A stretch of 64,000 bases of DNA from Bradyrhizobium sp. CSA207 (GCF_029051685.1 NZ_JAACFT010000004.1:124001-188000); one strand, 5' to 3'. Shown: positions 32,093-40,829, counted from the first letter of the stretch. Notes: a model not told the origin generated them from the sequence alone. Numbers and translations are program-made.

Positions 32093-33019
32093 GTGACCGA
32101 ACTTCGCATCGCCATCGTCGGCTTCGGCAAGATCGCGCGCGACCAACACGTCGGTGCGATCGCCGCGACACCGGGCGCGACGCTGGCCGCCGTGGCGAGC
32201 CGCAACGCCTCGCTGCCGGGGCTGCCGCATTTTGCCACAATCGAAGAATTGCTGGAAGAAGGCCCGCCGATCGATGCGGTCTCGTTGTGCACGCCGCCGC
32301 AGGTGCGGCGCGCCCAGGCCGTTGCCGCGCTCGCCGCCGGCAAGCACGTGATGCTGGAGAAGCCGCCGGGCACAGGCGTTGCCGAGCTCGATCCGCTCAT
32401 CGCGATGGCGGCCGCGGCAAGGCGCACGCTGTTTGCGACCTGGCATTCGCGTTACGCGCCCGCGGTCGAGCCTGCACGCGAATGGCTCGCCGCGTGCCGG
32501 ATCAAGTCCGTGCACATCAGCTGGAAAGAGGATGTCCGGGTCTGGCATCCCGGACAGGGCTGGATCTGGGAGCCGGGCGGGCTCGGCGTGTTCGATCCCG
32601 GTATCAACGCGCTCTCGATCATGACCCGCATCCTGCCGCGACCCGTGTTCGTCACGGCGGCCGAGCTTGCCTTTCCCGCCAACTGCCAAGCGCCGATCGC
32701 CGCAAACCTGACACTGGCCGACATCGGCGGACTGCCGGTCACGGCCGAGTTCGATTTCCGCCAGACCGGCCCGCAGAGCTGGGATATCGTCGCGGAAACC
32801 GACCATGGCCGGATGACATTGTCGGGTGGCGGGCGGCGCATGGCCGTCGACGACAAGGTACTTGCCGAGGCGCCGGATCAGGAATATCGCGAGCTCTATG
32901 GCCGCTTCGTCGGACTCACCGCGACCGGCGCAAGCGATGTCGACCTGACGCCGCTTCGCCTCGTCGCCGATGCTTTCCTGCTCGGCAAGCGCACCATCGT
33001 CGAACCGTTTATGGATTAG
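32093..33019 (+). CDS. Aldose 1-dehydrogenase of the Gfo/Idh/MocA family (L-arabinose/D-galactose 1-dehydrogenase-like)
   Basis: An NAD(P)-dependent enzyme of about 308 residues that oxidises an aldopyranose to its lactone. It closely follows Azospirillum L-arabinose 1-dehydrogenase in layout: GFGKIARDQH at the start, DAVSLCTPPQVR, then KHVMLEKPPG with the catalytic lysine, ATWHSRYAPAVEPAREWL, and IWEPGGLGVFDPGINALSI. Such enzymes act on L-arabinose, D-galactose and sometimes D-fucose. I prefer the GTG at 32093, seven bases from GGAG. The GTG at 32087 overlaps the regulator stop but has no room for a ribosome site. Mutarotase and lactonase genes follow directly. Confidence 0.9.
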   Translation: MTELRIAIVGFGKIARDQHVGAIAATPGATLAAVASRNASLPGLPHFATIEELLEEGPPIDAVSLCTPPQVRRAQAVAALAAGKHVMLEKPPGTGVAELDPLIAMAAAARRTLFATWHSRYAPAVEPAREWLAACRIKSVHISWKEDVRVWHPGQGWIWEPGGLGVFDPGINALSIMTRILPRPVFVTAAELAFPANCQAPIAANLTLADIGGLPVTAEFDFRQTGPQSWDIVAETDHGRMTLSGGGRRMAVDDKVLAEAPDQEYRELYGRFVGLTATGASDVDLTPLRLVADAFLLGKRTIVEPFMD

Positions 33020-33021
33020 AC

Positions 33022-34098
33022 ATGGCTGGCTCAAAAATAGAAAAAGACATCTTCGGAACGCTGCCCGACGGCCGCGTGGTGGAGCGCATCGTGCTGCGCG
33101 GGGAGGGCGGATTCGAGGCCCGCGTCATCACCTACGGCGCCGTTCTTCAGGCCCTGGTCGTGCCGGACGCAAAAGGCGGCTACGACGATGTCGTGCTCGG
33201 ACACGATGCGTTTGTCGGCTATCTCGCCGAGCGAAAATTCTTCGGCGCCACCGTCGGCCGCTATGCCAATCGTATTGCCAAAGGGCAATTTTTGCTCGAC
33301 GGCGAGACGGTGCAGCTTCCCGTCAACAACAGCCCCAATGCATTGCATGGCGGTCTCGACGGGTTCGACCGAAAACTCTGGGAGATTGCCGGGATTGACG
33401 ACGGCAAGGAGCCTGCAGTCACGCTCACCTATACGAGCCCGCATCGCGAAGAGAACTATCCAGGCCGGCTCGATGTGCGCCTGACCTACCGTGTCACCGG
33501 CCCGGCCGAGCTGTCGCTGAGCATGGAGGCGCGAACCGATCGCCCGACCATCGTCAACCTGACCAATCACAGCTTCTTCAACCTCGAGGGCGCCACGTCA
33601 GGCACATCCATCCTTGATCACAGGCTGACGGTGGCCGCCGAGCATTTTCTTGCCATTGATCCGACCGCCATCCCGCTGCCGGAGCCGCCGCGTGCAGTGG
33701 CCGGAACGCCCTTCGACTTCCGCAACGCAACGGCGGTGGGCGAACGCATCCGGCAGAGCGATCAGCAATTGCGTAACGGCAGGGGCTACGACCACACCTA
33801 CTGCCTGGCGCGCGACGGCAAGCTTGCTCTCGCAGCGCGGCTGGAGGCGCCGCGCTCGGGGAGGATCATGGAGCTGTTGACCGATCAACCCGGCCTTCAG
33901 GTCTATTCCGGCAACTATCTCGACGGGACGATTTCGGGAAAGGGCGGCAAGCTCATCCGGCAGTCGGACGCCATGTGCCTGGAGCCGCACATCTGGCCGG
34001 ATGCGCCGAACCGGCCGGACTTTCCGAGTCCGCGCCTCGCGCCCGGCGAGGTCTATCGCCACCACACGGTGTATCGGTTTGCAGCGAGGGCGCCATGA
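33022..34098 (+). CDS. galM: Aldose 1-epimerase (mutarotase)
   Basis: A 358-residue mutarotase that interconverts the alpha and beta anomers of aldoses such as galactose and arabinose. It shows GRYANRIAKGQF, NALHGGLDGFDRKLW with the catalytic histidine region, LTNHSFFNLEG with the second histidine, and YDHTYCLA plus a late CLEPHIWPDAPN carrying the catalytic glutamate. No signal peptide is visible, so it works in the cytosol. It starts 2 bp after the dehydrogenase stop and overlaps the lactonase gene by 4 bp. It supplies the correct anomer to the aldose dehydrogenase. Confidence 0.93.
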   Translation: MAGSKIEKDIFGTLPDGRVVERIVLRGEGGFEARVITYGAVLQALVVPDAKGGYDDVVLGHDAFVGYLAERKFFGATVGRYANRIAKGQFLLDGETVQLPVNNSPNALHGGLDGFDRKLWEIAGIDDGKEPAVTLTYTSPHREENYPGRLDVRLTYRVTGPAELSLSMEARTDRPTIVNLTNHSFFNLEGATSGTSILDHRLTVAAEHFLAIDPTAIPLPEPPRAVAGTPFDFRNATAVGERIRQSDQQLRNGRGYDHTYCLARDGKLALAARLEAPRSGRIMELLTDQPGLQVYSGNYLDGTISGKGGKLIRQSDAMCLEPHIWPDAPNRPDFPSPRLAPGEVYRHHTVYRFAARAP

Positions 34099-34979
34099 CG
34101 GAAGAAGAGGTGCCGACCTCCGTCCTCTCCGCCGAGCACTGCCATCTCGGCGAAGGGCCGACCTATGACGTCGCTACCGATACGGCCTGGTGGTTCGACA
34201 TTCTTGAGGGGCGGCTGTTCGAGGCGCACCTTTCCAGCGGCCGCATCCGCGTCCACGCGCTCGGCCGGATGGCGAGTGCGCTCGGGCGCATCGATGCCGC
34301 GCGCCAGCTGATCGTGGCCGAGGACGGTCTCTACATCCGTCAGCTCGTCGATGGCGCGATGACGCTGTTCTGTCCGCTTGAGGCCGACAATCCCGCCACC
34401 CGCTCCAACGATTGCCGCGTGCATCAATCGGGCACGTTCTGGATCGGCACCATGGGACGCAACGCCGAGCCGGGCGCGGGCGCGATCTATGCGCTCCATC
34501 GCGGCAACATCTCGATCCTGTTCCCTCGTATCAGCATTCCCAATTCGATCTGCTTCTCGCCGGATGGCGCCACCGGCTACTTCGCCGATACCGCGCGCGC
34601 GGTGCTCTATGCCGTCCCGCTCAATCCCGCGACCGGTCTGCCGCGCGGCGAGCCGGAGGTGCTGTTGCGCCACACCGGGATCGGCGGCCTCGACGGCTCG
34701 GTGGTCGATGCCGACGGAAAAATCTGGAACGCCTGCTGGGGCGCGGGCCGCATCGATGTTTACAGCCCGCAAGGCGAGCGCCTGCGTTCGCTGCGCGTGC
34801 CGGCGCGCCAGGCGAGCTGTCCCGCCTTCATTGGGCCCGATCTGTCGCGCCTTCTGGTGACCTCCGCCTGGGAGAACATGGACGATGCGGCGCGCGCCGC
34901 CGATCCGCAGGCAGGCTGCACCTTTCTGCTCGATGTCTCCGCGCGCGGTCGCGCGGAGCCCGACGTCAAGCTTGCATAG
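34095..34979 (+). CDS. SMP-30/gluconolactonase-family sugar lactonase
   Basis: A 294-residue six-bladed beta-propeller enzyme. It opens with the metal-binding glutamate in HLGEGPTYD. It also has the RSNDCRVHQSGTFWIGTMG blade, the IPNSICFSPDGATGYFAD asparagine ligand and the GLDGSVVDADGKIWNACWGAG aspartate ligand. It hydrolyses a sugar lactone, here presumably L-arabinono- or galactono-lactone from the dehydrogenase two genes upstream. It is the last gene of the long sugar operon; chvE follows after 78 bp. The aldonate dehydratase expected next in the pathway is not in the window. Confidence 0.92.
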   Translation: MTEEEVPTSVLSAEHCHLGEGPTYDVATDTAWWFDILEGRLFEAHLSSGRIRVHALGRMASALGRIDAARQLIVAEDGLYIRQLVDGAMTLFCPLEADNPATRSNDCRVHQSGTFWIGTMGRNAEPGAGAIYALHRGNISILFPRISIPNSICFSPDGATGYFADTARAVLYAVPLNPATGLPRGEPEVLLRHTGIGGLDGSVVDADGKIWNACWGAGRIDVYSPQGERLRSLRVPARQASCPAFIGPDLSRLLVTSAWENMDDAARAADPQAGCTFLLDVSARGRAEPDVKLA

Positions 34980-35025
34980 GAGACCAGAGCCAGTACACAC
35001 CGCGTTCTCGACGAAACGAAAAGCA

Positions 35026-35040
35026 GTCTGACACATAGAC
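35026..35040. promoter_or_regulatory. Inverted repeat GTCT-N7-AGAC upstream of chvE
   Basis: GTCT and AGAC flank seven bases, 17 bp before the chvE start codon. The layout matches the GTCA-N7-TGAC site before the first sugar-binding protein gene, so one regulator may control both importers. Four-base arms can arise by chance. Confidence 0.3.
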
Positions 35041-35057
35041 ACATAAGGGAGTGAAAT

Positions 35058-36131
35058 ATGCGAAAACTGAAGACGACATTCCTCGCGCTGGCACTGGCCG
35101 GCGCTGCGACGATGGCCGTAGGCGTCACCGCGTCCGCCCAGGACAAGGCGACCGTCGGCATCGCCATGCCGACCAAATCCTCGGCGCGCTGGATCGATGA
35201 CGGCAACAACATGGTCAAGGTGCTGAAGGAGCGCGGCTACAACACTGACCTGCAATATGCCGAGGACGACATCCCGAACCAGCTCTCGCAGGTCGAGAAC
35301 ATGGTGACCAAGGGCGCCAAAGCGCTGGTGATCGCCGCGATCGACGGCACCACGCTCTCCGACGTGCTGAAGCAGGCCAAGGCCAAGGGTATCACCGTGA
35401 TCGCCTATGATCGCCTGATCCGCGGCACGCCGAATGTCGACTATTACGCCACCTTCGACAACTTTCAGGTCGGCGTGCTCCAGGCACAGTCGATCGAGCA
35501 GGGCCTCGGCCTGAAGGAAGGCAAGGGGCCCTTCAACATCGAGCTGTTCGGCGGCTCGCCCGACGACAACAACGCCTACTTCTTCTACAACGGCGCGATG
35601 AGTGTGCTGAAGCCGTATATCGACAGCGGCAAGCTCGTCGTTGTCTCCGGCCAAATGGGCATGGACAAGGTTGCGACGCTGCGCTGGGACGGCGCCACCG
35701 CGCAGGCCCGTATGGACAATCTGCTCAGCGCCTACTACGGCAACAAGAAGGTCAACGCCGTGCTGTCGCCGTATGACGGCCTCTCGATCGGTATCATCTC
35801 CTCGCTGAAGGGCGTCGGCTACGGCAGCGCCAACCAGCCGATGCCGATCATCAGCGGCCAGGACGCCGAGGTGCCCTCGATCAAGGCGATGCTGCGCGGC
35901 GATCAGTATTCGACCATCTTCAAGGACACCCGCGACCTCGCCAAGGTCACGGCCGACATGGTCGATGCCGCGCTCGCCGGCAAGCAGGTCACCGTCAACG
36001 ACACCAAGACCTATGAGAACGGCGCCAAGACCGTGCCGTCCTATCTGCTCAAGCCGGTCGTGGTCTACAAGGACAATTGGGAGAAGATCCTGGTCGACGG
36101 CGGCTACTACAAGAAGGCGCAGTTCCAGTAA
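35058..36131 (+). CDS. chvE: ChvE-type multiple-monosaccharide-binding periplasmic protein
   Basis: A 357-residue periplasmic binding protein closely resembling ChvE. The signal peptide ends near VTASAQD. The mature protein has [17 protein letters not shown], the [20 protein letters not shown] binding-site stretch and a [15 protein letters not shown] segment. In Agrobacterium ChvE binds arabinose, glucose, galactose and xylose, feeds GguAB, and also touches the VirA sensor. GGGAGTGAAAT precedes the ATG. It is followed by hairpins and then by gguA and gguB. Uptake of several plant sugars is the most likely role; a signalling role is not implied by anything in the window. Confidence 0.94.
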   Translation: MRKLKTTFLALALAGAATMAVGVTASAQDKATVGIAMPTKSSARWIDDGNNMVKVLKERGYNTDLQYAEDDIPNQLSQVENMVTKGAKALVIAAIDGTTLSDVLKQAKAKGITVIAYDRLIRGTPNVDYYATFDNFQVGVLQAQSIEQGLGLKEGKGPFNIELFGGSPDDNNAYFFYNGAMSVLKPYIDSGKLVVVSGQMGMDKVATLRWDGATAQARMDNLLSAYYGNKKVNAVLSPYDGLSIGIISSLKGVGYGSANQPMPIISGQDAEVPSIKAMLRGDQYSTIFKDTRDLAKVTADMVDAALAGKQVTVNDTKTYENGAKTVPSYLLKPVVVYKDNWEKILVDGGYYKKAQFQ

Positions 36132-36146
36132 GAATCTCTCGTCTCC

Positions 36147-36170
36147 CTCTCCCCGCTCTTGCGGGGAGAG
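36147..36170 (+). terminator. Hairpin after chvE (attenuator or stabiliser)
   Basis: CTCTCCCCGC and GCGGGGAGAG form a perfect 10-bp stem around TCTT, 16 bp after the chvE stop. With the repeat that follows, it probably makes chvE mRNA more abundant than the transporter part. No T run is present. Confidence 0.5.
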
Positions 36171-36208
36171 GATCTCTCTGGTGGGATGAAGCGTATGTCA
36201 ACCAACTC

Positions 36209-36292
36209 GTCATGCCCGGGCTTGTCCCGGGCATCCACGTCCTACCTCGCAAGCGGCTGCACGTGGATGGCCGGGACAAGCCCGGCCATGAC
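36209..36292. repeat. Dispersed palindromic repeat, GTCATGCCCGGGCTTGTCC family, copy 2
   Basis: Both arms match the copy at 26407-26490 base for base over more than 25 positions; only the central loop differs. It lies inside the chvE-gguA gap, so it is transcribed with the operon. Confidence 0.85.
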
Positions 36293-36321
36293 GCTGTGGA
36301 AACGTCTAGGGACATGAAGCG

Positions 36322-37899
36322 ATGACCGCAATGCTGGAGATGCGCAACGTCAGCAAGAGCTTTTCGGGCGTGCAGGCGCTGCGCGACGTCAACTTCTCGG
36401 TTCAGGCCGGGCAGATCCATGCGCTCGTCGGCGAGAACGGCGCGGGCAAGTCCACGCTGATGAAGGTGTTGAGCGGGGTCTATCCGGCGGGCAGCTACGA
36501 GGGCACCATCGTCTTTGAGGGCGAGGAGCGCCGCTTCCGCGACATCAACGATTCCGAGGCGCTCGGCATCATCATCATCCACCAGGAGCTCGCGCTGATT
36601 CCGCTGATGTCGATCGCCGAAAACATCTTCCTGTCGCATCCGCCCTCGAAGCTCGGCGTGATCGACCGGGATGAAGTGTACCGGCGCACGCGCGAGCTGC
36701 TGGCGCAGGTCGGCCTGAAGGAATCGCCGGATACGCTGATCACCGATCTCGGCGTCGGCAAGCAGCAGCTGGTCGAGATCGCGAAAGCGCTGTCCAAGCG
36801 GGTGCGAATGCTGATCCTGGACGAGCCGACCGCGAGCCTGAACGAAGCCGACAGCGCAGCGCTGCTCGAACGCCTGATGACGTTCCGCGAGCAGGGCATC
36901 GGCTCGATCCTGATCTCGCACAAGCTCAACGAGGTCGCCCGCGTCGCCGACCACATCACCGTGCTGCGCGACGGCCGCACCGTCGACGGCATCGATTGCC
37001 GCAGTGAGCCGGTCGAGGAGGACCGCATCATCCGCAGCATGGTCAATCGCGATCTCGCCCACCGCTTTCCGGAGCGCCGCGCGAAGATCGGCGAGCCCGT
37101 CCTCAGCGTGGAGAACTGGTCGGTCTATCATCCGATCCATCCCGAGCGGCAGGTGATCAAGAACGTCAATTTCGGCGTGAAGCGCGGCGAGGTGGTGGGC
37201 ATTGCGGGACTGATGGGCGCCGGCCGCACCGAATTCGCCATGAGCCTGTTCGGCCGCTCCTGGGGCACCAATGTCAGCGGCTCGATCCGGCTCGAAGGCC
37301 ACGAGCTCGTGCTGCCGAATGTGGCCGCCGCGATCGATGCCGGTCTCGCCTACGTCACCGAAGACCGCAAGCAGCTCGGGCTGATCCTCGCCGACGACGT
37401 CCGCAAGAACATCACGCTGGCCAGCCTCGACCAGGTCGCCCCGCGCCGGGTGATCGACGACATCGCCGAGCTCAAGGTCGCCAGCGACTATCGCGGTCGC
37501 ATGCGCATCCGCTGCTCCGACGTCTACCAGGAGACCGGCCAGCTCTCCGGCGGCAACCAGCAGAAGGTGGTGCTGTCGAAATGGCTGATGACCGACCCCA
37601 AGGTCCTGATCCTCGACGAGCCGACACGCGGCATCGACGTGGGTGCGAAATACGAGATTTACTGTATCATCAACGAGCTCGCGGAGGCCGGCCGCGGCGT
37701 CGTGGTGATCTCCTCGGAGATGCCCGAGCTGCTCGGTATCTGCGACCGCATCTGCGTCATGAACGACGGTGCCTTCGTCGGGGAGTTCGCGGGCCTTGAT
37801 GCGACGCAGGAAAAGATCATGCGCGCCATCATGCGCAACGATAGAAACTTTGGGAGCGGCACGCCTGTTGCCGCGGAGATGGGAGGATCGCAGGCATGA
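36322..37899 (+). CDS. gguA: Multiple-monosaccharide ABC transporter ATP-binding protein
   Basis: A 525-residue double ATPase of the GguA/MmsA/XylG type. N-terminal half: GENGAGKST, FLSHPP-type Q-loop region, VGKQQLVEIAKAL as signature, and LILDEPTASLNE. C-terminal half: GLMGAGRTEFAMS, QLSGGNQQK and LILDEPTRGIDVG. It works with ChvE and the permease after it, whose gene it overlaps by 4 bp. The short ATG-to-domain distance (AMLEMRNVSKSFSG) supports this start. Confidence 0.93.
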   Translation: MTAMLEMRNVSKSFSGVQALRDVNFSVQAGQIHALVGENGAGKSTLMKVLSGVYPAGSYEGTIVFEGEERRFRDINDSEALGIIIIHQELALIPLMSIAENIFLSHPPSKLGVIDRDEVYRRTRELLAQVGLKESPDTLITDLGVGKQQLVEIAKALSKRVRMLILDEPTASLNEADSAALLERLMTFREQGIGSILISHKLNEVARVADHITVLRDGRTVDGIDCRSEPVEEDRIIRSMVNRDLAHRFPERRAKIGEPVLSVENWSVYHPIHPERQVIKNVNFGVKRGEVVGIAGLMGAGRTEFAMSLFGRSWGTNVSGSIRLEGHELVLPNVAAAIDAGLAYVTEDRKQLGLILADDVRKNITLASLDQVAPRRVIDDIAELKVASDYRGRMRIRCSDVYQETGQLSGGNQQKVVLSKWLMTDPKVLILDEPTRGIDVGAKYEIYCIINELAEAGRGVVVISSEMPELLGICDRICVMNDGAFVGEFAGLDATQEKIMRAIMRNDRNFGSGTPVAAEMGGSQA

Positions 37900-39086
37900 C
37901 CGACAAGACGGTTTCGCTGCCCGAGGAGCGCCGGCACGGCAGCTTCATCAAGAACAATCTGCGCAACTACGGCATGCTGATGTCGCTGATCGCGATCATG
38001 CTGTTCTTCCAGGTCATGACCGGCGGCACGCTGCTGCAGCCGCTCAACCTGACGAATCTGGTGCTCCAGAACAGCTATATCGTGATCATGGCGCTCGGCA
38101 TGTTGCTCGTGATCGTCACCGGCCATATCGACCTCTCCGTCGGTTCGGTCGCGGGCTTCGTCGGCGCGGTGGCCGCCGTGCTGATGGTGACGTACAAGGT
38201 CGACTACACGCTCGCCTTCATCGCCTGCCTCGTGCTCGGCGCGGCAATCGGCGCGGCACAAGGCTACTGGGTGGCCTATTTCAAGATCCCGTCCTTCATC
38301 GTGACGCTGGCTGGCATGCTGGTGTTCAAGGGGCTCGCGCTCGCGGTGTTGCAGGGCCAGTCGCTCGGACCATTTCCGCCGACCTTCCAGAAATTGTCAT
38401 CGGGCTTCATTCCTGAGCTGTTGCCGGAGGCCGGCACGCTGCATCCGACCTCGATGCTGATCGGCGCCGTGCTGGCGCTGGGGCTGGTCTATGCCAGCGC
38501 CCGGGGCCGTGCGCGCGAGCAGTTGCATGGCATCGAGGTCGAGCCCTACGCGTTCTTCCTCGGAAAGAGCATCGTGCTGGCCTGCGCGGTGCTGTACGCG
38601 ACCTATCTGATCGCGACCTATCGCGGCCTGCCCAACGTCCTGGTGATCATGAGCGCATTGATCGCGCTCTACGGCTTCGTCACCCGCCGCACCGTGATCG
38701 GACGGCAGATCTACGCTGTCGGCGGCAACGCCAAGGCGGCAAGCCTGTCCGGCATCAAGACCGAGCGGTTGACCTTCTTCACCTTCGTCAACATGGGCGC
38801 GCTCGCAGCTCTCGCCGGCCTCGTCTTCGCCGCGCGCCTCAACACCGCGACCCCGAAGGCCGGTCTCGGCTTCGAGCTCGACGTCATCGCCGCCTGCTTC
38901 ATCGGCGGCGCCTCGGCCTATGGCGGCGTCGGGCGCGTCGGAGGCGCCGTGGTCGGCGCCATGATCATGGGCGTGATGAACAACGGCATGTCTATCCTCG
39001 GCATCGGTATCGACTACCAGCAGGTGATCAAGGGCCTGGTGTTGCTCGGCGCGGTCTGCATCGACGTGTATAACCAGCGCAGGTAG
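37896..39086 (+). CDS. gguB: Multiple-monosaccharide ABC transporter permease
   Basis: A 396-residue inner-membrane permease of the GguB/MmsB/XylH type, larger than RbsC because of an extra cytoplasmic loop near residues 195-220 (YASARGRAREQLHGIEVEPYA). The CUT2 motif is in GMLLVIVTGHIDLSVGSVAGF, and GGASAYGGVGRVGGAVVGAMI lies near the C-terminus. A soluble leader of about 30 residues precedes the first helix. It ends the sugar locus. In Agrobacterium gguC follows; here it does not, though an FAH-family gene of the same broad superfamily lies at the other end of the locus. Confidence 0.93.
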   Translation: MTDKTVSLPEERRHGSFIKNNLRNYGMLMSLIAIMLFFQVMTGGTLLQPLNLTNLVLQNSYIVIMALGMLLVIVTGHIDLSVGSVAGFVGAVAAVLMVTYKVDYTLAFIACLVLGAAIGAAQGYWVAYFKIPSFIVTLAGMLVFKGLALAVLQGQSLGPFPPTFQKLSSGFIPELLPEAGTLHPTSMLIGAVLALGLVYASARGRAREQLHGIEVEPYAFFLGKSIVLACAVLYATYLIATYRGLPNVLVIMSALIALYGFVTRRTVIGRQIYAVGGNAKAASLSGIKTERLTFFTFVNMGALAALAGLVFAARLNTATPKAGLGFELDVIAACFIGGASAYGGVGRVGGAVVGAMIMGVMNNGMSILGIGIDYQQVIKGLVLLGAVCIDVYNQRR

Positions 39087-39163
39087 GGCGCGGCCACTTC
39101 GCCCGGCAGCTTGATCTCGAATTGCTATGGATCGCTCGTGCCGGGGCGCTGTTGATCGTCTCG

Positions 39164-39571
39164 TCAGCGGGAGCGCTTTGGCAATTTCGGGAGCTTGGCG
39201 GGGTCGAATTGCGGCGCCGGTTGTTGCGCCGCCGGCGCGGGCGGCCGGTCTTCACTGTAAATGAGCGTGCCCTCGAGCAGCACGCCGGGGAACTGTTCGG
39301 CCGTGGCTGTGTATCGAGCGATCTTGCCGGAGCAGGTCCCTTCCAGCGTAAGCTTGAGTTCGTCGTCGGTTCCGAAAACCGTGGGCAGCTGTTCGGTATG
39401 CCTTTTGGTCAGGAGGGTCGCGGTAAACCGTTCGCCGCTGACGTCGACGGAGCCGCTGTACGTCATGACCCCGTCACAGCCCCAGATCATCCCGTCCGCG
39501 ACATGGGCGATGCCGGTGCCTTGACCGGTCGGCGTCTTGAACCACGCCCTGTATGTGCCGTCCTTGAGCAT
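39164..39571 (-). CDS. GrlR-family-like protein
   Basis: A 135-residue protein matching the GrlR beta-barrel pattern: LKDGTYRAWFKTPTGQGTGI at the start, GMIWGCDGVMTYSGS in the middle and a repeat of LKLTLEGTCSGK later. The C-terminal tail is Pro/Ala-rich (RPPAPAAQQPAPQFDPAKLPKLPK). In enteropathogens GrlR is a small repressor partner of the type III secretion activator GrlA; stand-alone copies in rhizobia have no known function and may bind a lipid-like ligand. I choose the methionine before LKDGTYR; fifteen further residues are possible upstream. It is convergent with gguB and has no operon partner. Confidence 0.65.
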   Translation of the reverse strand: MLKDGTYRAWFKTPTGQGTGIAHVADGMIWGCDGVMTYSGSVDVSGERFTATLLTKRHTEQLPTVFGTDDELKLTLEGTCSGKIARYTATAEQFPGVLLEGTLIYSEDRPPAPAAQQPAPQFDPAKLPKLPKRSR

Positions 39572-39655
39572 GAACTTCTCAAACCCTCGTTGCTGAGAGA
39601 GCAGATTCAGCGGCACAAGTTTAAGATTGCGTTAAGTTTGCGTCGCGCCGCCGGT

Positions 39656-39811
39656 CTACTGGGTCACGAACAGCACAAAAGCGATTGCCACGGAAAGGCT
39701 GACCGCGGATGCGGTCGCCACCGTGGAGAGAACACCCATTCTCCTGAGTGCCGCAGCGAACAGGATGATGATGGGGGTCGCCGTCAGCAGGCCGATTTGC
39801 GCGTCGCTCAT
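39656..39811 (-). CDS. Tiny membrane protein, hypothetical
   Basis: A 51-residue protein with two hydrophobic segments (IGLLTATPIIILFAAALRRM and VATASAVSLSVAIAFVLFV). It starts at MSDAQIG; the open frame runs on upstream with no sense. It is divergent from norE, and the FNR-type box lies between them, so oxygen- or NO-linked expression is possible. No family recognised. Confidence 0.45.
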   Translation of the reverse strand: MSDAQIGLLTATPIIILFAAALRRMGVLSTVATASAVSLSVAIAFVLFVTQ

Positions 39812-39921
39812 GATCTTGTCCGCAGGTCTATGAAACTTGGGTCCGTCAACGTCTACCGCCGGCCACCCTGGCCCACATTGCGACGGCGCAAACGAAAAGC
39901 CATCGATCGATTCCTCCGTAT

Positions 39922-39935
39922 TTGTCCGGCGACAA
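39922..39935. promoter_or_regulatory. FNR/FixK2/NnrR-type box upstream of norE
   Basis: TTGTC-CGGC-GACAA is a perfect inverted repeat with the TTG-N8-CAA layout of Crp/Fnr-family sites, centred 62 bp before the norE start. In Bradyrhizobium such sites are bound by FixK2 or NnrR under low oxygen and nitrogen oxides. Confidence 0.75.
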
Positions 39936-39990
39936 ACTCCGCCTCGGCCTGGAAAGCTATTCCTGAACGACATCCTGATCCGGGAAACAG

Positions 39991-40566
39991 ATGTCGGCGA
40001 CCGATTGCGAACAACACGGCACAGACTGGGGTATCCTGGAGGATCTGCCTGGCGATCCCATGATCTGGGTGCTGATCTTCAGCGAATTGGCCGTCTTCGG
40101 CCTGTTCCTTGGCGCCTTCGTCGTCACCCGCGCGATTCATCCGGCGATGTTCGCCTCCGGGCAGGCCTCGCTCGATTCCGGCCTTGCCGGGCTCAACACC
40201 ATCGTTCTGGTGACCAGCGGCTGGGCGGCGGCCCGCGGCACGGCTGCCGTGCGAACCGCTAGCAAGCGCGCGTCGCGCCGCTGGCTGCTCAGTGCCATGG
40301 CACTTGGCGGCCTGTTCATCGCGCTCAAGCTCGTCGAATACGCCGCAGAGATCGATCGCGGGATTGGCCTGGAAACCAGCACGTTCTTCACCCTCTACTT
40401 CCTCCTGACCGGCTTCCATCTCCTCCATGTCGGCCTCGGCATCGTGATTCTTGTGGTGGTCTGCCGCCGCGCCGAGCCGGCCGGCGTCGAGACAGGAACC
40501 GCGTTCTGGCACATGGTCGATCTGGTCTGGATCGTCATGTTCCCGATTCTGTATCTGGTGCGGTGA
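39991..40566 (+). CDS. norE: NorE: cytochrome c oxidase subunit III-like protein of the NO reductase cluster
   Basis: A 191-residue inner-membrane protein with five helices, of the haem-copper oxidase subunit III family. Motifs are GDPMIWVLIFSELAVFGLFLGAF, a LVEYAAEID stretch and the FHLLHVGLGI histidine helix, ending in FWHMVDLVWIVMFPILYLV. NorE is not a core subunit of cytochrome c-type nitric oxide reductase but helps its activity or assembly. norF follows at once. The N-terminus (MSATDCEQHGTDWG) is preceded by GGAAACAG. Expression is probably controlled by the box 57 bp upstream. Confidence 0.92.
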   Translation: MSATDCEQHGTDWGILEDLPGDPMIWVLIFSELAVFGLFLGAFVVTRAIHPAMFASGQASLDSGLAGLNTIVLVTSGWAAARGTAAVRTASKRASRRWLLSAMALGGLFIALKLVEYAAEIDRGIGLETSTFFTLYFLLTGFHLLHVGLGIVILVVVCRRAEPAGVETGTAFWHMVDLVWIVMFPILYLVR

Positions 40567-40568
40567 CG

Positions 40569-40829
40569 ATGCCGAATCGACTCGACATCACGTGGATCGC
40601 GCTGATCGGCCTCGCGCTCGCGACCCTCCTGATTCCACCGCTGCTGCCGCGACCGCTGTTCGGCAACGCCCTGCTGCTGGCCTTCGCCGCCGTCAAGGGC
40701 CGCCGGATCGTGCTTGATTTCCTTGACTTGCGGACGGCGCCGGCGCTCTGGCGCGGTCTCGTCAGCGCGTGGATCTTCATCGTGCTGCTGTTTGCCTGGC
40801 TCGCCTCCGCCGCCGTCGCCGTGATCTGA
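40569..40829 (+). CDS. norF: NorF: small membrane protein, subunit IV-like
   Basis: An 86-residue membrane protein with three hydrophobic segments (ITWIALIGLALATLLIPP, LFGNALLLAFAAVKGRRIVLDF, LVSAWIFIVLLFAWLASAAV). The KGRRIVLDFLDLR stretch after helix two is typical of NorF / COX IV-like proteins. A GTG at 40563 overlaps the norE stop and is an alternative start. It is needed, with NorE, for full NO reductase activity in some denitrifiers. Confidence 0.87.
   Translation: MPNRLDITWIALIGLALATLLIPPLLPRPLFGNALLLAFAAVKGRRIVLDFLDLRTAPALWRGLVSAWIFIVLLFAWLASAAVAVI

Noticed and set aside
35058-36131. ChvE as evidence of a vir-type sensing system
   Set aside because: No virA, virG or other vir genes are in the window; ChvE homologues in most rhizobia serve sugar uptake.
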